Shown piece by piece: positions 21,494 through 30,610 of a DNA stretch of 64,000 bases. The stretch lies in NCBI GenBank assembly GCA_905221605.1, contig CAJNDS010000257.1, positions 62,001 to 126,000 on the forward strand. Reading direction: 5' to 3'. Position 1 is the stretch's first letter. Every line of letters begins with the position of its first letter. Below the pieces are notes generated by a model. That model worked only from the letters and a program-made list of their open reading frames with translations, was not told where the DNA came from and did no database searches. The translations under genes were made by a program, and so were the position numbers. The DNA is from Symbiodinium natans (taxonomy: Eukaryota > Sar > Dinophyceae > Suessiales > Symbiodiniaceae).

Positions 21494-22029
21494 GTGGCTC
21501 AGTGGGCGGTTGGCAAGAAGGCTGAGCTTCAACTTCCCAAATGTCCGCCCTCGGCGAGCCGCCTTTGGGTCCAAGTATCTGACTTGTCCCACCCAGAGAG
21601 AATGATCTCCGATGCCTCGCGCGAGGTCATGGACATGTGGCTGCAGATTTGCCGCTCCGGCACCGACTTCCGTTCCATGATCATGTGGCCGCAGTTTTAA
21701 TGTGAAGCTGTAGCGGATGATTGTGCTTCGTCAACAACTGCCGGCCTCGGCGGTTTTGTCCGCCTGCCTGATGGCCGATGCCTCTTCTTCCAGGAAACAT
21801 TTTCGCAGAGCGAACTGCATGCCCAGTTCCCGTGGTTCCCTGCCGACCAAGCTCCTCAACGCTATATTGCGGCCTGGGAGCTGCTCGCCCAGTGTGCCCT
21901 TCTGCACCTCTTGTCGTGCCTCCTGCCAACAGGCCATCCGCCCTTACATGTTACTTTCCGCTGCGACAACTCCGCTTCGGACAGTGCAGCCTGGAAGGGA
22001 CTGTCCCTTGCCAAAGGACTGTGTGTCTT
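21494..22029 (+). pseudogene. RT-associated RNase H, left part, interrupted by LTR element
   Basis: One frame carries SDASREVMDMWLQICRSG (about 21608), a stop TAA at 21698-21700, then ADDCASSTTAGLGGFVRLPD (first catalytic Asp region, about 21713), a central AAWELLAQ helix with the conserved Glu, and FRCDNSASDSAAWKGLSLAKG (third catalytic Asp, about 21953). Coding stops abruptly at 22029, where the LTR starts. The right half resumes in the same frame at 30371. The in-frame TAA suggests the host element was already damaged, or that an intron or another start is used there. This is an RT-RNase H family distinct from the one at 15740-17253. Confidence 0.75.
22025..22029. repeat. Target site duplication GTCTT, left copy
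   Basis: The same five bases occur at 30371-30375, directly outside the two LTRs. Five bases is the usual duplication length for Ty1/copia-type integrases. Confidence 0.9.
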
Positions 22030-22163
22030 TGTTGAACATTTTGCCGTATCGCAAGTCCCCATTTTATCATGTGATTTGCTTTGCAGTATTTCATGCACTC
22101 AGTTGTTTCACTTTGAGATCAAGTTGCATCTGAAGGCGTCTTTGAGAGTCCAAAACATTTTCA
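22030..22163 (+). repeat. 5' LTR (134 bp)
   Basis: Begins TGTTGAAC, ends ACATTTTCA. Identical to 30237-30370 by base-by-base reading. Short for a copia LTR. No clear TATA box, which is usual for dinoflagellate promoters. Confidence 0.93.
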
Positions 22164-22180
22164 TGGTAGCGGAGCTTGGG
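22164..22180 (+). promoter_or_regulatory. Primer binding site (initiator Met tRNA type)
   Basis: TGGTAGCGGAGC starts at the first base after the LTR. Ty1/copia elements usually prime from initiator tRNA-Met, whose 3' end complements TGGTATCAGAGC-like sites. The host tRNA sequence is needed to confirm this. Confidence 0.7.
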
Positions 22181-22284
22181 CTGACCCAAGCTTCGAGACA
22201 CGGGGTTCTCGTTCTTTGCAAGGCGAAGTTCGTGTGGAGCCTCTTGACGTTGTCCTGTTGGTTTAGGATTCAGGGACCCGTAGC

Positions 22285-22854
22285 TTGCAGTTCCCGGGGC
22301 CGACCGGACGAGCCATTGCGTGCCTGAGCAAGACGGCGACCCAGGAGTCGACTGAGCTTCTCAAGGAAAGGTTGCATAGCTTCTACGTTGAGCAGTTGGT
22401 TCGCAGGCCCAAACCTGAGAATAGGTCGCAAGTCTCTTGGGGTAAGATCCTTTACAGGTATCAGGAAGCATTTGAGCAGCGTCTTGAGCAACTGCACTCC
22501 GTGCCTGAGGTGTGGCAGTTTGGACTTAAGTGCCTTAGCCAGGGAGATCTCAGAGAGGCTTTCATTGTGTACGGGGCTGAGGAGGTTGCTGACAGCTGTG
22601 TACCTGAGAGCACACAGCTTGCACATCTGCACCCTCAAGAAGAGAGCTCGTCGTTTGAGAGAGATCTTGAAGCAGCCGACGCAGAGCTTCACTTGTTGTT
22701 GCGTGGCACTGATTGTGAGCCTGCCAGCTCTTCAGTGCGTCCCGCGTCTCCAGCAAGCCGTCAAGGCCTGAAGCGTCGCCATAAGTCTCCTCGTGCGAGC
22801 CAAACCTTCAACCGTGCATTGAAGCAGTCCGATTCTGTGATTGATTTGGAGTGA
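22285..22854 (+). CDS. Leader ORF (ORF0) of the LTR retrotransposon
   Basis: An open frame of about 189 codons between primer site and Gag, ending TGA 22852-22854, in the same frame as the ATG that starts Gag at 22882. The product has a helical central part (LLKERLHSFYVEQLVRRPK, WGKILYRYQEAFEQRLEQL), a serine/arginine-rich stretch (KRRHKSPRAS) and ends in DSVIDLE, an acidic hydrophobic tail like a SUMO-interacting motif. No homologue recognised. The first codon of the frame is not a clear ATG (the one at 22285 may be a shadow), so it could also be an untranslated leader with chance openness. Its composition argues for coding. Confidence 0.4.
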   Translation: MQFPGPTGRAIACLSKTATQESTELLKERLHSFYVEQLVRRPKPENRSQVSWGKILYRYQEAFEQRLEQLHSVPEVWQFGLKCLSQGDLREAFIVYGAEEVADSCVPESTQLAHLHPQEESSSFERDLEAADAELHLLLRGTDCEPASSSVRPASPASRQGLKRRHKSPRASQTFNRALKQSDSVIDLE

Positions 22855-22881
22855 GCAATTTTCTGCTTAAACACAGTCCCG

Positions 22882-25334
22882 ATGGAGTCCTCGCAAGGCC
22901 AGCAGTTGCCCGTGTTGCCTCAGGAAGCCACAGCCAGTGGCACTGGAAACCCGTTCCTCCCAGGCAGCCCTGCAGCAGGACAGCTTGACATGGCCCAGAT
23001 GCAGATGCTGATGGCACAGATGGTCGAGACGGCCCAAGCTGCAGCACAGGCTGCTCAAGAGCCGTTGCCAGGCCCTCAAGTTCGAGCGGTACAGCAGGGT
23101 TTGCCGATGCAAATAAGATCCTGAATCGTCCTACGGAGTTTGGTAGTGCTGTGCATGACAATGATGTTGCTCAATGGGCTGAATGGAGTCATAGCTTTCG
23201 GACTTGGCTAGTCTTCGCGGATCATGAGTACGAAACGGACCTCAAGATCGTGGAGGAAAACCTCAACACGCCGGTGGATCTGAGCACAGCCGACGCAGCC
23301 CGCGTCGCGAGATCCCAGCGGTTGTTGGCAATCCTTGCCAGTGTTCTGCGTGCAAAGCCTAAAGCAATCCTTCGCCAAGTGCCTGACAAGAGTGGCCTGG
23401 AGGTTTGGAGAGTCCTGACAAACACGTTTGCACCACGAACCAAGTTCCGAGGTTTAGCCCTTCTGAACGCCTTGATGAGCCTGCCAACCTTCACGAAAGA
23501 CCGGAGCCTTCGTGAACAGATTCAGGGGTTAGAAAGGGTAGCTGAAGAATATCGCAAGGTCACCAACAACTCGCCAGGTGAGCACGTGATGCTAGGGACA
23601 CTGGTCCGTTGCCTGCCTCATGCGCTGAGGCAACATGTGCAGCTGCAAATGTCTGAAGCTAGCACATACCAAAGCATCAGGGATTACGTCCTGGGCTATG
23701 AGGTGACAACCACCTCCTGGACCTCAGCGAAGATGCACCAGGCTTTGGGTGTGGTGCCCATGGCGCCAAGTGCTGGGCAAGAGCAATCGCCAGTGCCCAT
23801 GGAAGTGGATGCGTTAATTCGCAAGGACAAGGAGAAGCATCCCAAAGGCAAAGGGAAGGAGAGACATCCCAAAGGCAAAGGCAAGGAGAGGCAGCCCAAA
23901 GGCAAAGGCAAGGAGAGGCATCCCAAAGGCAAAGGCAAGGAGAGGCAGCCCAAAGGCAAAGGTCCCCACCAAGAAAGCCCAGGCACAGGTAAAGGCCAGC
24001 GTGCAAAGGGAACATGTCATAATTGCGGTAAGAAGGGTCATTATGCCAGTGAATGTTGGAGTGCACCGCGTGTCCAAGCAGTCCAGAATGCACCATCTGG
24101 GCACCCTTCCGACACCGCAACGACTGTGAGCACGCTCGGACCTTCAGTTTCTCAAGTTGCGCCAAGCACTGCAACCACCCAGCATCGCGTTGCTCGTGTT
24201 GCGATTGACATGACAGGCCCGGAGTTCACCATTTGCCAAGAGGGTCGCATCAATGCAGTGCTCATGTGTGATGGGCAATCCCACCAGGGCGACCCTGACC
24301 CAAGTTGGTTGAGCTTTGTGAGTTTGTGCCAATCGGTTGCCAATGCAGCGGTGACTTCACCTAAGCCAGCCGAGTTGCAGCCTGTTGTTCAGAGCACCAG
24401 CGTTGAGATGTTTGACATGTCATATGCAGATGAAGATGGTGCCTGGACCGTGCCTGAGGGCGAAGCGCATGTCATCAACTTGACGCCGAGTGCCGGGAAT
24501 GCCCGTGCACTGTCATGTTTGAGCACCCATGCGAGCAACTTTGCCGCCGAATGCAACACCAAGCGCAAGTGTGAAGTCAGCAAACATGTCCCGGCGAGGA
24601 TAAGGCACGCATTGATGACTCAGAAGAGTGCTGATGCGCGCGATGCGCTGCATGTGCGCGCAGTGACCTCTGACCTGCCAGGAACCACTATAGAGCTAGT
24701 GATAGACTCAGGCTCAGACGAGTCGTGCCTGCCCGAATCCTGGCGCCATGTTGGGGTTGCTGGTGGCATCACGACAAACAGCTATCGTGATGCTCAGGGA
24801 AGTGTGATTTCGGGATCACAAATGAGGACGGCAGTGCTTGACATAGATGGGGTTCAGTTCAAGGAAAGGTGGTTGTTGGGGAGTGTGACGCAACCGCTGT
24901 TTAGTGTGGGGAAACTCCTCAAACGGGGTTGGAATCTGATACATACCGACAATACCCCTTTCTTGACGAGCCCGGACAATGCGATCCGTGTACCATTGCA
25001 TTATCGCCACAATTCCTTGCACGCCACTGGAACAATCATGAATGTATCAGTATGTACTGATCACGAGGCCGACAGAGCTGTGATGGCGCTAACGGTTGGG
25101 GATGTTTGGTTAAGCCTGCCGGATAATTTTGTCGAGGTCCAGCCCGGCATCTTTGCCCGTAGAGATTACACCACAAACTTCCTTGATGTGACAGTCCCAC
25201 TTGGGCACAAAGGGGTGGCATACAGGACGACACTGCAGCAGAGACCCACAGGCTGGCAAGTGATCGAGGTCAACAGCCTTGTGGAAAATCTTGATCAGGC
25301 AGATTGCGAAATTGCCCCTCCGGTGAACCGTTAG
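22882..25334 (+). CDS. gag: Gag-protease polyprotein (needs one -1 frame change)
   Basis: ATG 22882 opens a Gln/Ala-rich N-terminus that runs to TGA 23122. From about 23100 the true Gag continues in the -1 frame to TAG 25332-25334. In the second frame: a helical Gag region (WAEWSHSFRTWL, then ILASVLRAKPKAIL) matching copia Gag; five 27-bp repeats encoding PKGKGKER-type basic units (about 23838-23960); a zinc knuckle CHNCGKKGHYASEC (CX2CX4HX4C) from 24015; and an aspartic protease active site VIDSGSDESC at about 24699-24728. The second frame has no ATG before the Gag core and is closed upstream by TGA 22986, so initiation at 22882 with a frame change in 22989-23121 is the best model. The heptamer G GGT TTG at 23097-23103 fits a -1 slip. 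Confidence 0.85.
23097..23103 (+). promoter_or_regulatory. Candidate -1 ribosomal frameshift heptamer GGGTTTG
   Basis: Read in the Gag start frame it is G GGT TTG, which satisfies X XXY YYZ. A -1 slip here joins the N-terminal frame to the Gag core frame. No downstream pseudoknot was identified by eye. A simple indel is the alternative. Confidence 0.4.
25332..25334 (+). promoter_or_regulatory. In-frame UAG between protease and Pol (candidate readthrough site)
   Basis: Gag-protease and Pol are in one frame, and this is the only stop between them. The next codons are ACC ATC ACC ATC. The first in-frame ATG of Pol is at about 25371-25398. Confidence 0.6.
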
Positions 25335-28300
25335 ACCATCACCATCGGTTCTGTGCATCCCGTGAACATCGACAGCTTGTTCTCTCGTGTGCCCAATGCC
25401 ATGCCTTCAGCAGCACCGCCCGATGATGATTTTCCCGATGTGCCAGATGATGCAATGAATTTTGAAGAGCATGATGAGCACGATGAAAATGTTGCTGCTG
25501 GTGATGACGGGGGAGGCGTTGGACCACTTGTTCAAGCAGAGGATGTGCCGGCCCAAGGGCATGTAATCGTGAACGGCATCGAGCTTCACTTGGGTTGCAC
25601 CCTCAGCACCCTCAGAACGGCGTGCCAAGTCCTTGGGATAGGGAAGTCAGGGGGCAAGAAGACTGTCCTCCAGAGGATAGAGCAGCACCTGAAGACGCAG
25701 GAGTTGCTGCAGCAACACGAGTTCCAGACAGATGGGCGTGAGCCGTTGCGTGAGCAAAAGTTCGTGGAAGCACCCACGGCTGAGGAGCAGAGGCGCCACG
25801 AGTTGAGTCACATGCCTTATGCTGACTGGTGCCCGCGTTGCGTGAGGTTCAGAGCTAAAGCAGATAAGCATGTGCGTGCAAAGCCAGATGTGCGTGAGGA
25901 TTCCGTGTGCTGCATGGATTTTGCATATACTGGTAGGCGCACTCCTGCCCAGTTTGAAGGTCACACGCAAGAGAAACTTGTGGTGCTGGTGTTGAAGGAT
26001 TCCCACACTGGTGCAGTCCATGCCATTCCGACACCTGCCAAGGGTGGCACAATCGCTTTCAAGTACCTTGTTGCCGAAACTTGCAGATTCTTGAACTACT
26101 GTGGCCACCAAACATGCACCATAAGGTCAGACTCAGAGCCGGCCTGCCTGGCCCTGCAACGAGGCATCAAGGCCTTCCGCAGCAAAATGGGCCTCCAGAC
26201 CCATCTTGAGCAGACGGAGGCGAGTGATCATCAGGGCAACGAGGCCGAGCAGAGCATAGACGGCATCAGACAACTGGCAGGATGCATCTTGGACCAATTT
26301 GAAGAGCGGGCAGAGACCACCATCGGGTCCAGCCACCCGATGCACGCCTATGCTTGGCGCCACGCCGCTTGGTTGCACACGCGGATGTCTAGGCAAAATG
26401 ATCTAAGTGCTTTTCACGTGATCAATGGGCGGCCATACCTAGGCAAATTGGTGTGTTTTGGGGAGACAGTGTTTGCCCGTGTCAAAAGTTCCATAAAAGG
26501 AAAAGCTAGATGGTGCAAAATGCTTTGGCTAGGGAAACTTCCGGTTTCAGACCTGCATTTTGGAGTCACTGAAGGGGGTTACATGCTATCTTCCAGATCC
26601 ATCCGCAGGTTGCCTAAGCAATATTTAGCGACAATGTGTGCCAGTCTGGTAGACATGCCGTGGACGCAAGCGTCATTCCTTGCAGGACAAGTTGGCCAGG
26701 CACGCAAGCAGAAGACCCAGGCAGAGGCGTTGAGCGCAGGCGGGGAAGAGGCAAGAGAGGCGGCACATGAGCAAGTGGCCGAAGTGCCGTCGCAGCAGGG
26801 AGCATCAGAGCATCCCATGCCATTTCCAGAACACTTGTTGCCTGACGATGCCATGCTTTCGGAGCTTGTGCCACCACCGCCACGCATGCCAGCTGCATAC
26901 ACACCTGAGCCACCTACGCCCATGAGCTCAACACCGCTCCAGCCGCCACAGGCTGAAACACCAATAGGGGTCGCCCCCCTGGATTCTCCTATGGCGAGCA
27001 TGGACCAAGGTGAGAGCATGCTATCACCAGGAGACGTGAGGCCTGCCGCCGAACACGCAGGCGGGGATGCGCCAGCCCGGAAGAAGCTGAGGCTTGATGC
27101 TTTGCAAGTTAGTGCACATGATGCAGAAATGTTCCATCTTGATGAATCCATTGAGTTGGTAGATGAAAGTGCAGAGCAATTTCTTGATTGCGAAGACCAG
27201 GAAGACAATCAAAGTGAGTGGGCAGAACAGCCTGGTTCTGACCTTGACATCCCTTCAATCTTGATCAAGCCTTTCAGTGAAATCGAGCCGCAGTGCAGCG
27301 CATCTGAGCAAGCAGAAATTGATGCTGCAGCAGATGCATTCGAGCTTGCACGCCTCCTGGGCAGCAGTGTGCTTGAGCAAATGCAATCGTGGCAGCCAGG
27401 CGACAGGACGCTGTCATCCAAGTATGTACGCAGCTGGCGTGCTAAAACTTTGGGTGGCGAAAAGAAGTGGTTGAGGAGATCAAGGTTAGTCGCAAGAGAG
27501 TTTGCACACTTGGATCCAGAGAGACAGCATCTCTTTGCGCCAACCACGACGCAATGCATGCTGCGCATCATACCAGCCCTCTTCGTTCGCCACTTCCACG
27601 AAGGATGGGCGTTGATGAGCCTAGATGTTTCAGACGCCTTTCTCCAATGCAAGCAAGAGCATGAAACCCTGACCAAAGTGAATGGTCAATGGTACAGACT
27701 GCTACGCATGTTGCCAGGGCAGAGAGACGGGTCGGCTACCTGGTTTCGGGATTTCATGCAGGAAATCAAAACAGCTGTTGAGGCAGAGCCGCTTGCCGAA
27801 CAGCCTGTCTTGTTCAGGATCCCAAAGCCAGCTGGGGCAGGCATGGTGCATGTTGACGACATGCTGTGCACAGGACCCGTGAAGCGCTTGGAGGATCTAG
27901 AGAGGCATCTGAAAAGCAAATTCAAAGTGTCGGTTGATTGGATCCGTTCAGTTGGAGACCAAGTAATTTTTCTGAAGAGGCGCCATATCCTTGTAAGCCC
28001 TGAGCTTTTGGTTGTAGAGCCGGATGTTAAGTACTTGGACAAACTTCTTCAAGTAACGGGTTTATCAGGTGCAAAGGCGAGGTCCAAGGCAGCACCGTTC
28101 CCAACTGGGGGACTGCCAACCGATTGCGAGCCGGACCCAGAGCTTGATCCGGAAACGGCGACGCGCTACAGATCTGCCTTGGGAATACTCATGTATCTGA
28201 GCGTTGATTTGCTGGCATCTCAGTTCGGCATCCGGTATCTCGCGACCCGTGCACACAAGCCTACGCAAGGGTGCTGGAAACTGCTAAGGCACCTCACGAG

Positions 28301-29684
28301 CTATGTGAGTTCCCATCGGTCACATGTGATCGGGCTTTCAAAGCCAACCTTGGGAAAGGGGCTGGTGTGCAACCGTGTGTCTGAGCACAAAACATCAGTG
28401 CTCGAAATGTTCTCAGACAGCGACTGGAGTGGAGACAAACGCACACGCCGCAGCGTGTCCGCTTGTTGCGTGGTATGGGATGGCCAACTGCTGTATTCAA
28501 GCTCTCACACGCAAAAGGTTATAAGCCTGTCGTCGTGTGAAGCCGAGTATAACTCGCTTGTTGCAGGCAGCGCCACCGCCATCCTGTTGCAGAACTGCAT
28601 ATGCCACGTGTGCCCAGAGCTTGATGTTAAGTTGTCGTGCCTATGCGACAATGCTGCCGCCAGATCCCTTGGCAATCGTCAAGGGGTAGGACGAACACGG
28701 CACATAGACGGGAAGTTGCTGTGGCTGCAGCAAAAGACACAGGAGAAACTTCTTGAAGTGATTCCCGTGGGCACGCGAGACAACGTGTCGGACTTGCCGA
28801 CGAAAGCACTTAAGCCTGAGAGGATTGAGTTCCTACTTGGAAAGCTGAACGTGCGCTGCAAGGACAATGGGTTTCAAGTCGTCAGCGAGTCAGAGCTGCT
28901 TGATCACGAATCGCGTCGGAAGATTTGCAGAGTAGTCAAGAAGGGATCTGTGAACGTGCAACAAGTTCTTCAGGTTCTTGCGTTAATCCTTCAGCTTGAT
29001 AGCATCGCTGGTGTCAACCCAGATGAGCCCAATACCAGTGCTGACGCCTTGGGCCAGAACACTAGCGATGAGGCTGATGGTGGCTACGAGAGCATGCTGT
29101 GGAGTTTTCTTGAAAAGGTGCTACATGCGATTTTCTTGATCCATGACTTCATGGTTAATCACCCGCAAGTGAGCCTGACACTTAGCCAGATCGTGATTTT
29201 CGTTGCTATGTGTATCTGTTTCTGTTGCAGACGGAACAGAGCGACGCAGCTGCGTGAGACTGCTGAAGCAAAAGCAGGGAGTGCACCCACCGTGCGAGTG
29301 CACGTAGAGGTTAGTGGGGTTTCGGTTCCCGGGGATAGGATAAGTCCCGAACCCGCCGAGATCCCTAAGACAGACCCTAACCTTAACTTGCCGCAGCAAG
29401 CAACAGATGGAGACGCGAGTGAGGATGAGCCAGATCCGACGGCTGGACCTTCGTCTGCAGCACCAGGCACCGACCAGCCTAGTGCACCACTTCGGACACC
29501 AGACCTTCCGCCAATCCGAGATCCTGATGAGCACCGCTTTGTGTTCGTGACTGCCAGTCGTGGATATGCATTCCACCGTGTGCGGGAGTGTCCGCAGCTG
29601 AAGTGTGCGAAGCGGGTACTCAGGTACAGCAAGCGTGAAGCCATGAGGCGAGGCTATCAGCCATGCAAGGTGTGTGGAGGATGA
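25335..29684 (+). CDS. pol: Pol polyprotein: integrase, RT, RNase H, with extra N- and C-terminal domains
   Basis: The frame is open from the codon after UAG 25332 to TGA 29682. Order: an acidic N-terminus; a SAP-like helix-turn-helix (about 25584-25697, STLRTACQVLGIGKSGGKK); integrase zinc motif HX3HX6CX2C at about 25797-25841; catalytic core Asp at 25917 (CCMDF) and 26130 (IRSDSEP), with Glu at 26241 or 26247 (GNEAEQ); a long proline/acidic linker; copia RT with SLDVSDAFLQ (27617) and VHVDDML (27846-27866); RNase H with SDSDWSGD (28413), SSCEAEY, CDNAAAR (28642) and RTRHID. After RNase H come about 290 extra residues: a hydrophobic helix (about 29170-29230) and a terminal Cys/His module (29537-29684) similar to Ada-type zinc-binding domains. 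All catalytic residues appear present, so the copy may be active. Confidence 0.92.
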   Translation, partial: TITIGSVHPVNIDSLFSRVPNAMPSAAPPDDDFPDVPDDAMNFEEHDEHDENVAAGDDGGGVGPLVQAEDVPAQGHVIVNGIELHLGCTLSTLRTACQVLGIGKSGGKKTVLQRIEQHLKTQELLQQHEFQTDGREPLREQKFVEAPTAEEQRRHELSHMPYADWCPRCVRFRAKADKHVRAKPDVREDSVCCMDFAYTGRRTPAQFEGHTQEKLVVLVLKDSHTGAVHAIPTPAKGGTIAFKYLVAETCRFLNYCGHQTCTIRSDSEPACLALQRGIKAFRSKMGLQTHLEQTEASDHQGNEAEQSIDGIRQLAGCILDQFEERAETTIGSSHPMHAYAWRHAAWLHTRMSRQNDLSAFHVINGRPYLGKLVCFGETVFARVKSSIKGKARWCKMLWLGKLPVSDLHFGVTEGGYMLSSRSIRRLPKQYLATMCASLVDMPWTQASFLAGQVGQARKQKTQAEALSAGGEEAREAAHEQVAEVPSQQGASEHPMPFPEHLLPDDAMLSELVPPPPRMPAAYTPEPPTPMSSTPLQPPQAETPIGVAPLDSPMASMDQGESMLSPGDVRPAAEHAGGDAPARKKLRLDALQVSAHDAEMFHLDESIELVDESAEQFLDCEDQEDNQSEWAEQPGSDLDIPSILIKPFSEIEPQCSASEQAEIDAAADAFELARLLGSSVLEQMQSWQPGDRTLSSKYVRSWRAKTLGGEKKWLRRSRLVAREFAHLDPERQHLFAPTTTQCMLRIIPALFVRHFHEGWALMSLDVSDAFLQCKQEHETLTKVNGQWYRLLRMLPGQRDGSATWFRDFMQEIKTAVEAEPLAEQPVLFRIPKPAGAGMVHVDDMLCTGPVKRLEDLERHLKSKFKVSVDWIRSVGDQVIFLKRRHILVSPELLVVEPDVKYLDKLLQVTGLSGAKARSKAAPFPTGGLPTDCEPDPELDPETATRYRSALGILMYLSVDLLASQFGIRYLATRAHKPTQGCWKLLRHLTSYVSSHRSHVIGLSKPTLGKGLVCNRVSEHKTSVLEMFSDSDWSGDKRTRRSVSACCVVWDGQLLYSSSHTQKVISLSSCEAEYNSLVAGSATAILLQNCICHVCPELDVKLSCLCDNAAARSLGNRQGVGRTRHIDGKLLWLQQKTQEKLLEVIPVGTRDNVSDLPTKALKPERIEFLLGKLNVRCKDNGFQVVSESELLDHESRRKICRVVKKGSVNVQQVLQVLALILQLDSIAGVNPDEPNTSADALGQNTSDEADGGYESMLWSFLEKVLHAIFLIHDFMVNHPQVSLTLSQIVIFVAMCICFCCRRNRATQLRETAEAKAGSAPTVRVHVEVSGVSVPGDRISPEPAEIPKTDPNLNLPQQATDGDASEDEPDPTAGPSSAAPGTDQPSAPLRTPDLPPIRDPDEHRFVFVTASRGYAFHRVRECPQLKCAKRVLRYSKREAMRRGYQPCKVCGG

Positions 29685-30226
29685 TCCAGTGTCTTTATTC
29701 CACTTGGAAATGTTCATGATGCTGCGCAGTGGTCGCATGTATATAGCTTTATGTACATAGCTTGTGATGCTCATGAAACTTCACTTGCCAGTCCGTGTGG
29801 ACCTTGAAATCCAGCAATCTCTCTACAGCTTTGTCACACCAATTTGGTGTCAATCTCGTTGTGACAACCCGACATCGACTGTGATGGGTGTGGAGCACCC
29901 TGAACCCGCAGAGGGCAATCGTGCCCTGATGGTAACTAGGCCATCTCAATCTTGGACGAGATCTTGAAAAGACCTTGTGTGCTTGCGCTTGGGCTATACA
30001 AGCATCTACATCTCTGTCCTTACCAGCCGGTGGGAAGAGATTCTGCATAGGCCGTAGCTGTACAGTGCTGCGTAGTAGAAGCTAAGCCAAAGACCTTTGA
30101 GGCAGAGCTTAGAAGACGCCAACACTTTTGGAGTGCAATCCTGAACTAAGTATGTTGTTGTTTCCTGTGGGGCATCGGCAAATGTGAAGTAGACGAGGCA
30201 AGCATTCCGCCAGCTCAATGCAGCAT

Positions 30227-30236
30227 CGAGGCGGGG
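30227..30236 (+). promoter_or_regulatory. Polypurine tract
   Basis: GAGGCGGGG directly before the 3' LTR, the expected site for plus-strand priming, though short and interrupted by one C. Confidence 0.6.
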
Positions 30237-30370
30237 TGTTGAACATTTTGCCGTATCGCAAGTCCCCATTTTATCATGTGATTTGCTTTGCAGTATTTCA
30301 TGCACTCAGTTGTTTCACTTTGAGATCAAGTTGCATCTGAAGGCGTCTTTGAGAGTCCAAAACATTTTCA
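30237..30370 (+). repeat. 3' LTR (134 bp)
   Basis: Identical to 22030-22163; followed by GTCTT at 30371-30375, the second target copy. Confidence 0.93.
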
Positions 30371-30610
30371 GTCTTGCTCCGCTCCTTTTTCCTGCTGCAA
30401 GAGCGTCAATGCATTTCGGTTCACATTGACCATGTCCCCGGCTTCCGCAATGACCTTGCCGATGGCCTCAGCCGAGGCTATGATCCGCAACTTCTCGGAT
30501 TTCCGGACTCCGCTCGTTGTGCCGTGCCTTGGTCTGCATTTCCTACGACGTTGTCCGTGCATGCATACCCACTGGAAGAGGACTTCTCTCGTTGGCTGGC
30601 GTCTGCTTGA
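30371..30610 (+). pseudogene. RT-associated RNase H, right part
   Basis: Resumes the frame of 21494-22029 once the LTR element and one GTCTT copy are removed. It starts VLLRSFFLLQ and continues with the typical RNase H C-terminal signature HVPGFRNDLADGLSRG, ending at TGA 30608. The exact continuity of frame and motif across 8.3 kb shows the gene was a single exon before the insertion. Confidence 0.85.

Larger units (their letters stand above)
22030..30370 (+). mobile_element. Complete Ty1/copia-type LTR retrotransposon (8,341 bp)
   Basis: Bounded by identical 134-bp LTRs with TG...CA ends and a GTCTT target duplication. Directly after the left LTR is a primer binding site beginning TGGTAGCGGAGC. 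Before the right LTR is a purine-rich tract. The internal order is leader ORF, Gag, protease, integrase, RT, RNase H, which is the copia order (integrase before RT). The element lies inside an RNase H coding region in the same orientation. Identical LTRs imply recent insertion, so the two frame interruptions in its coding region (near 23097 and at 25332) are not easily explained as age-related decay. Confidence 0.93.
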
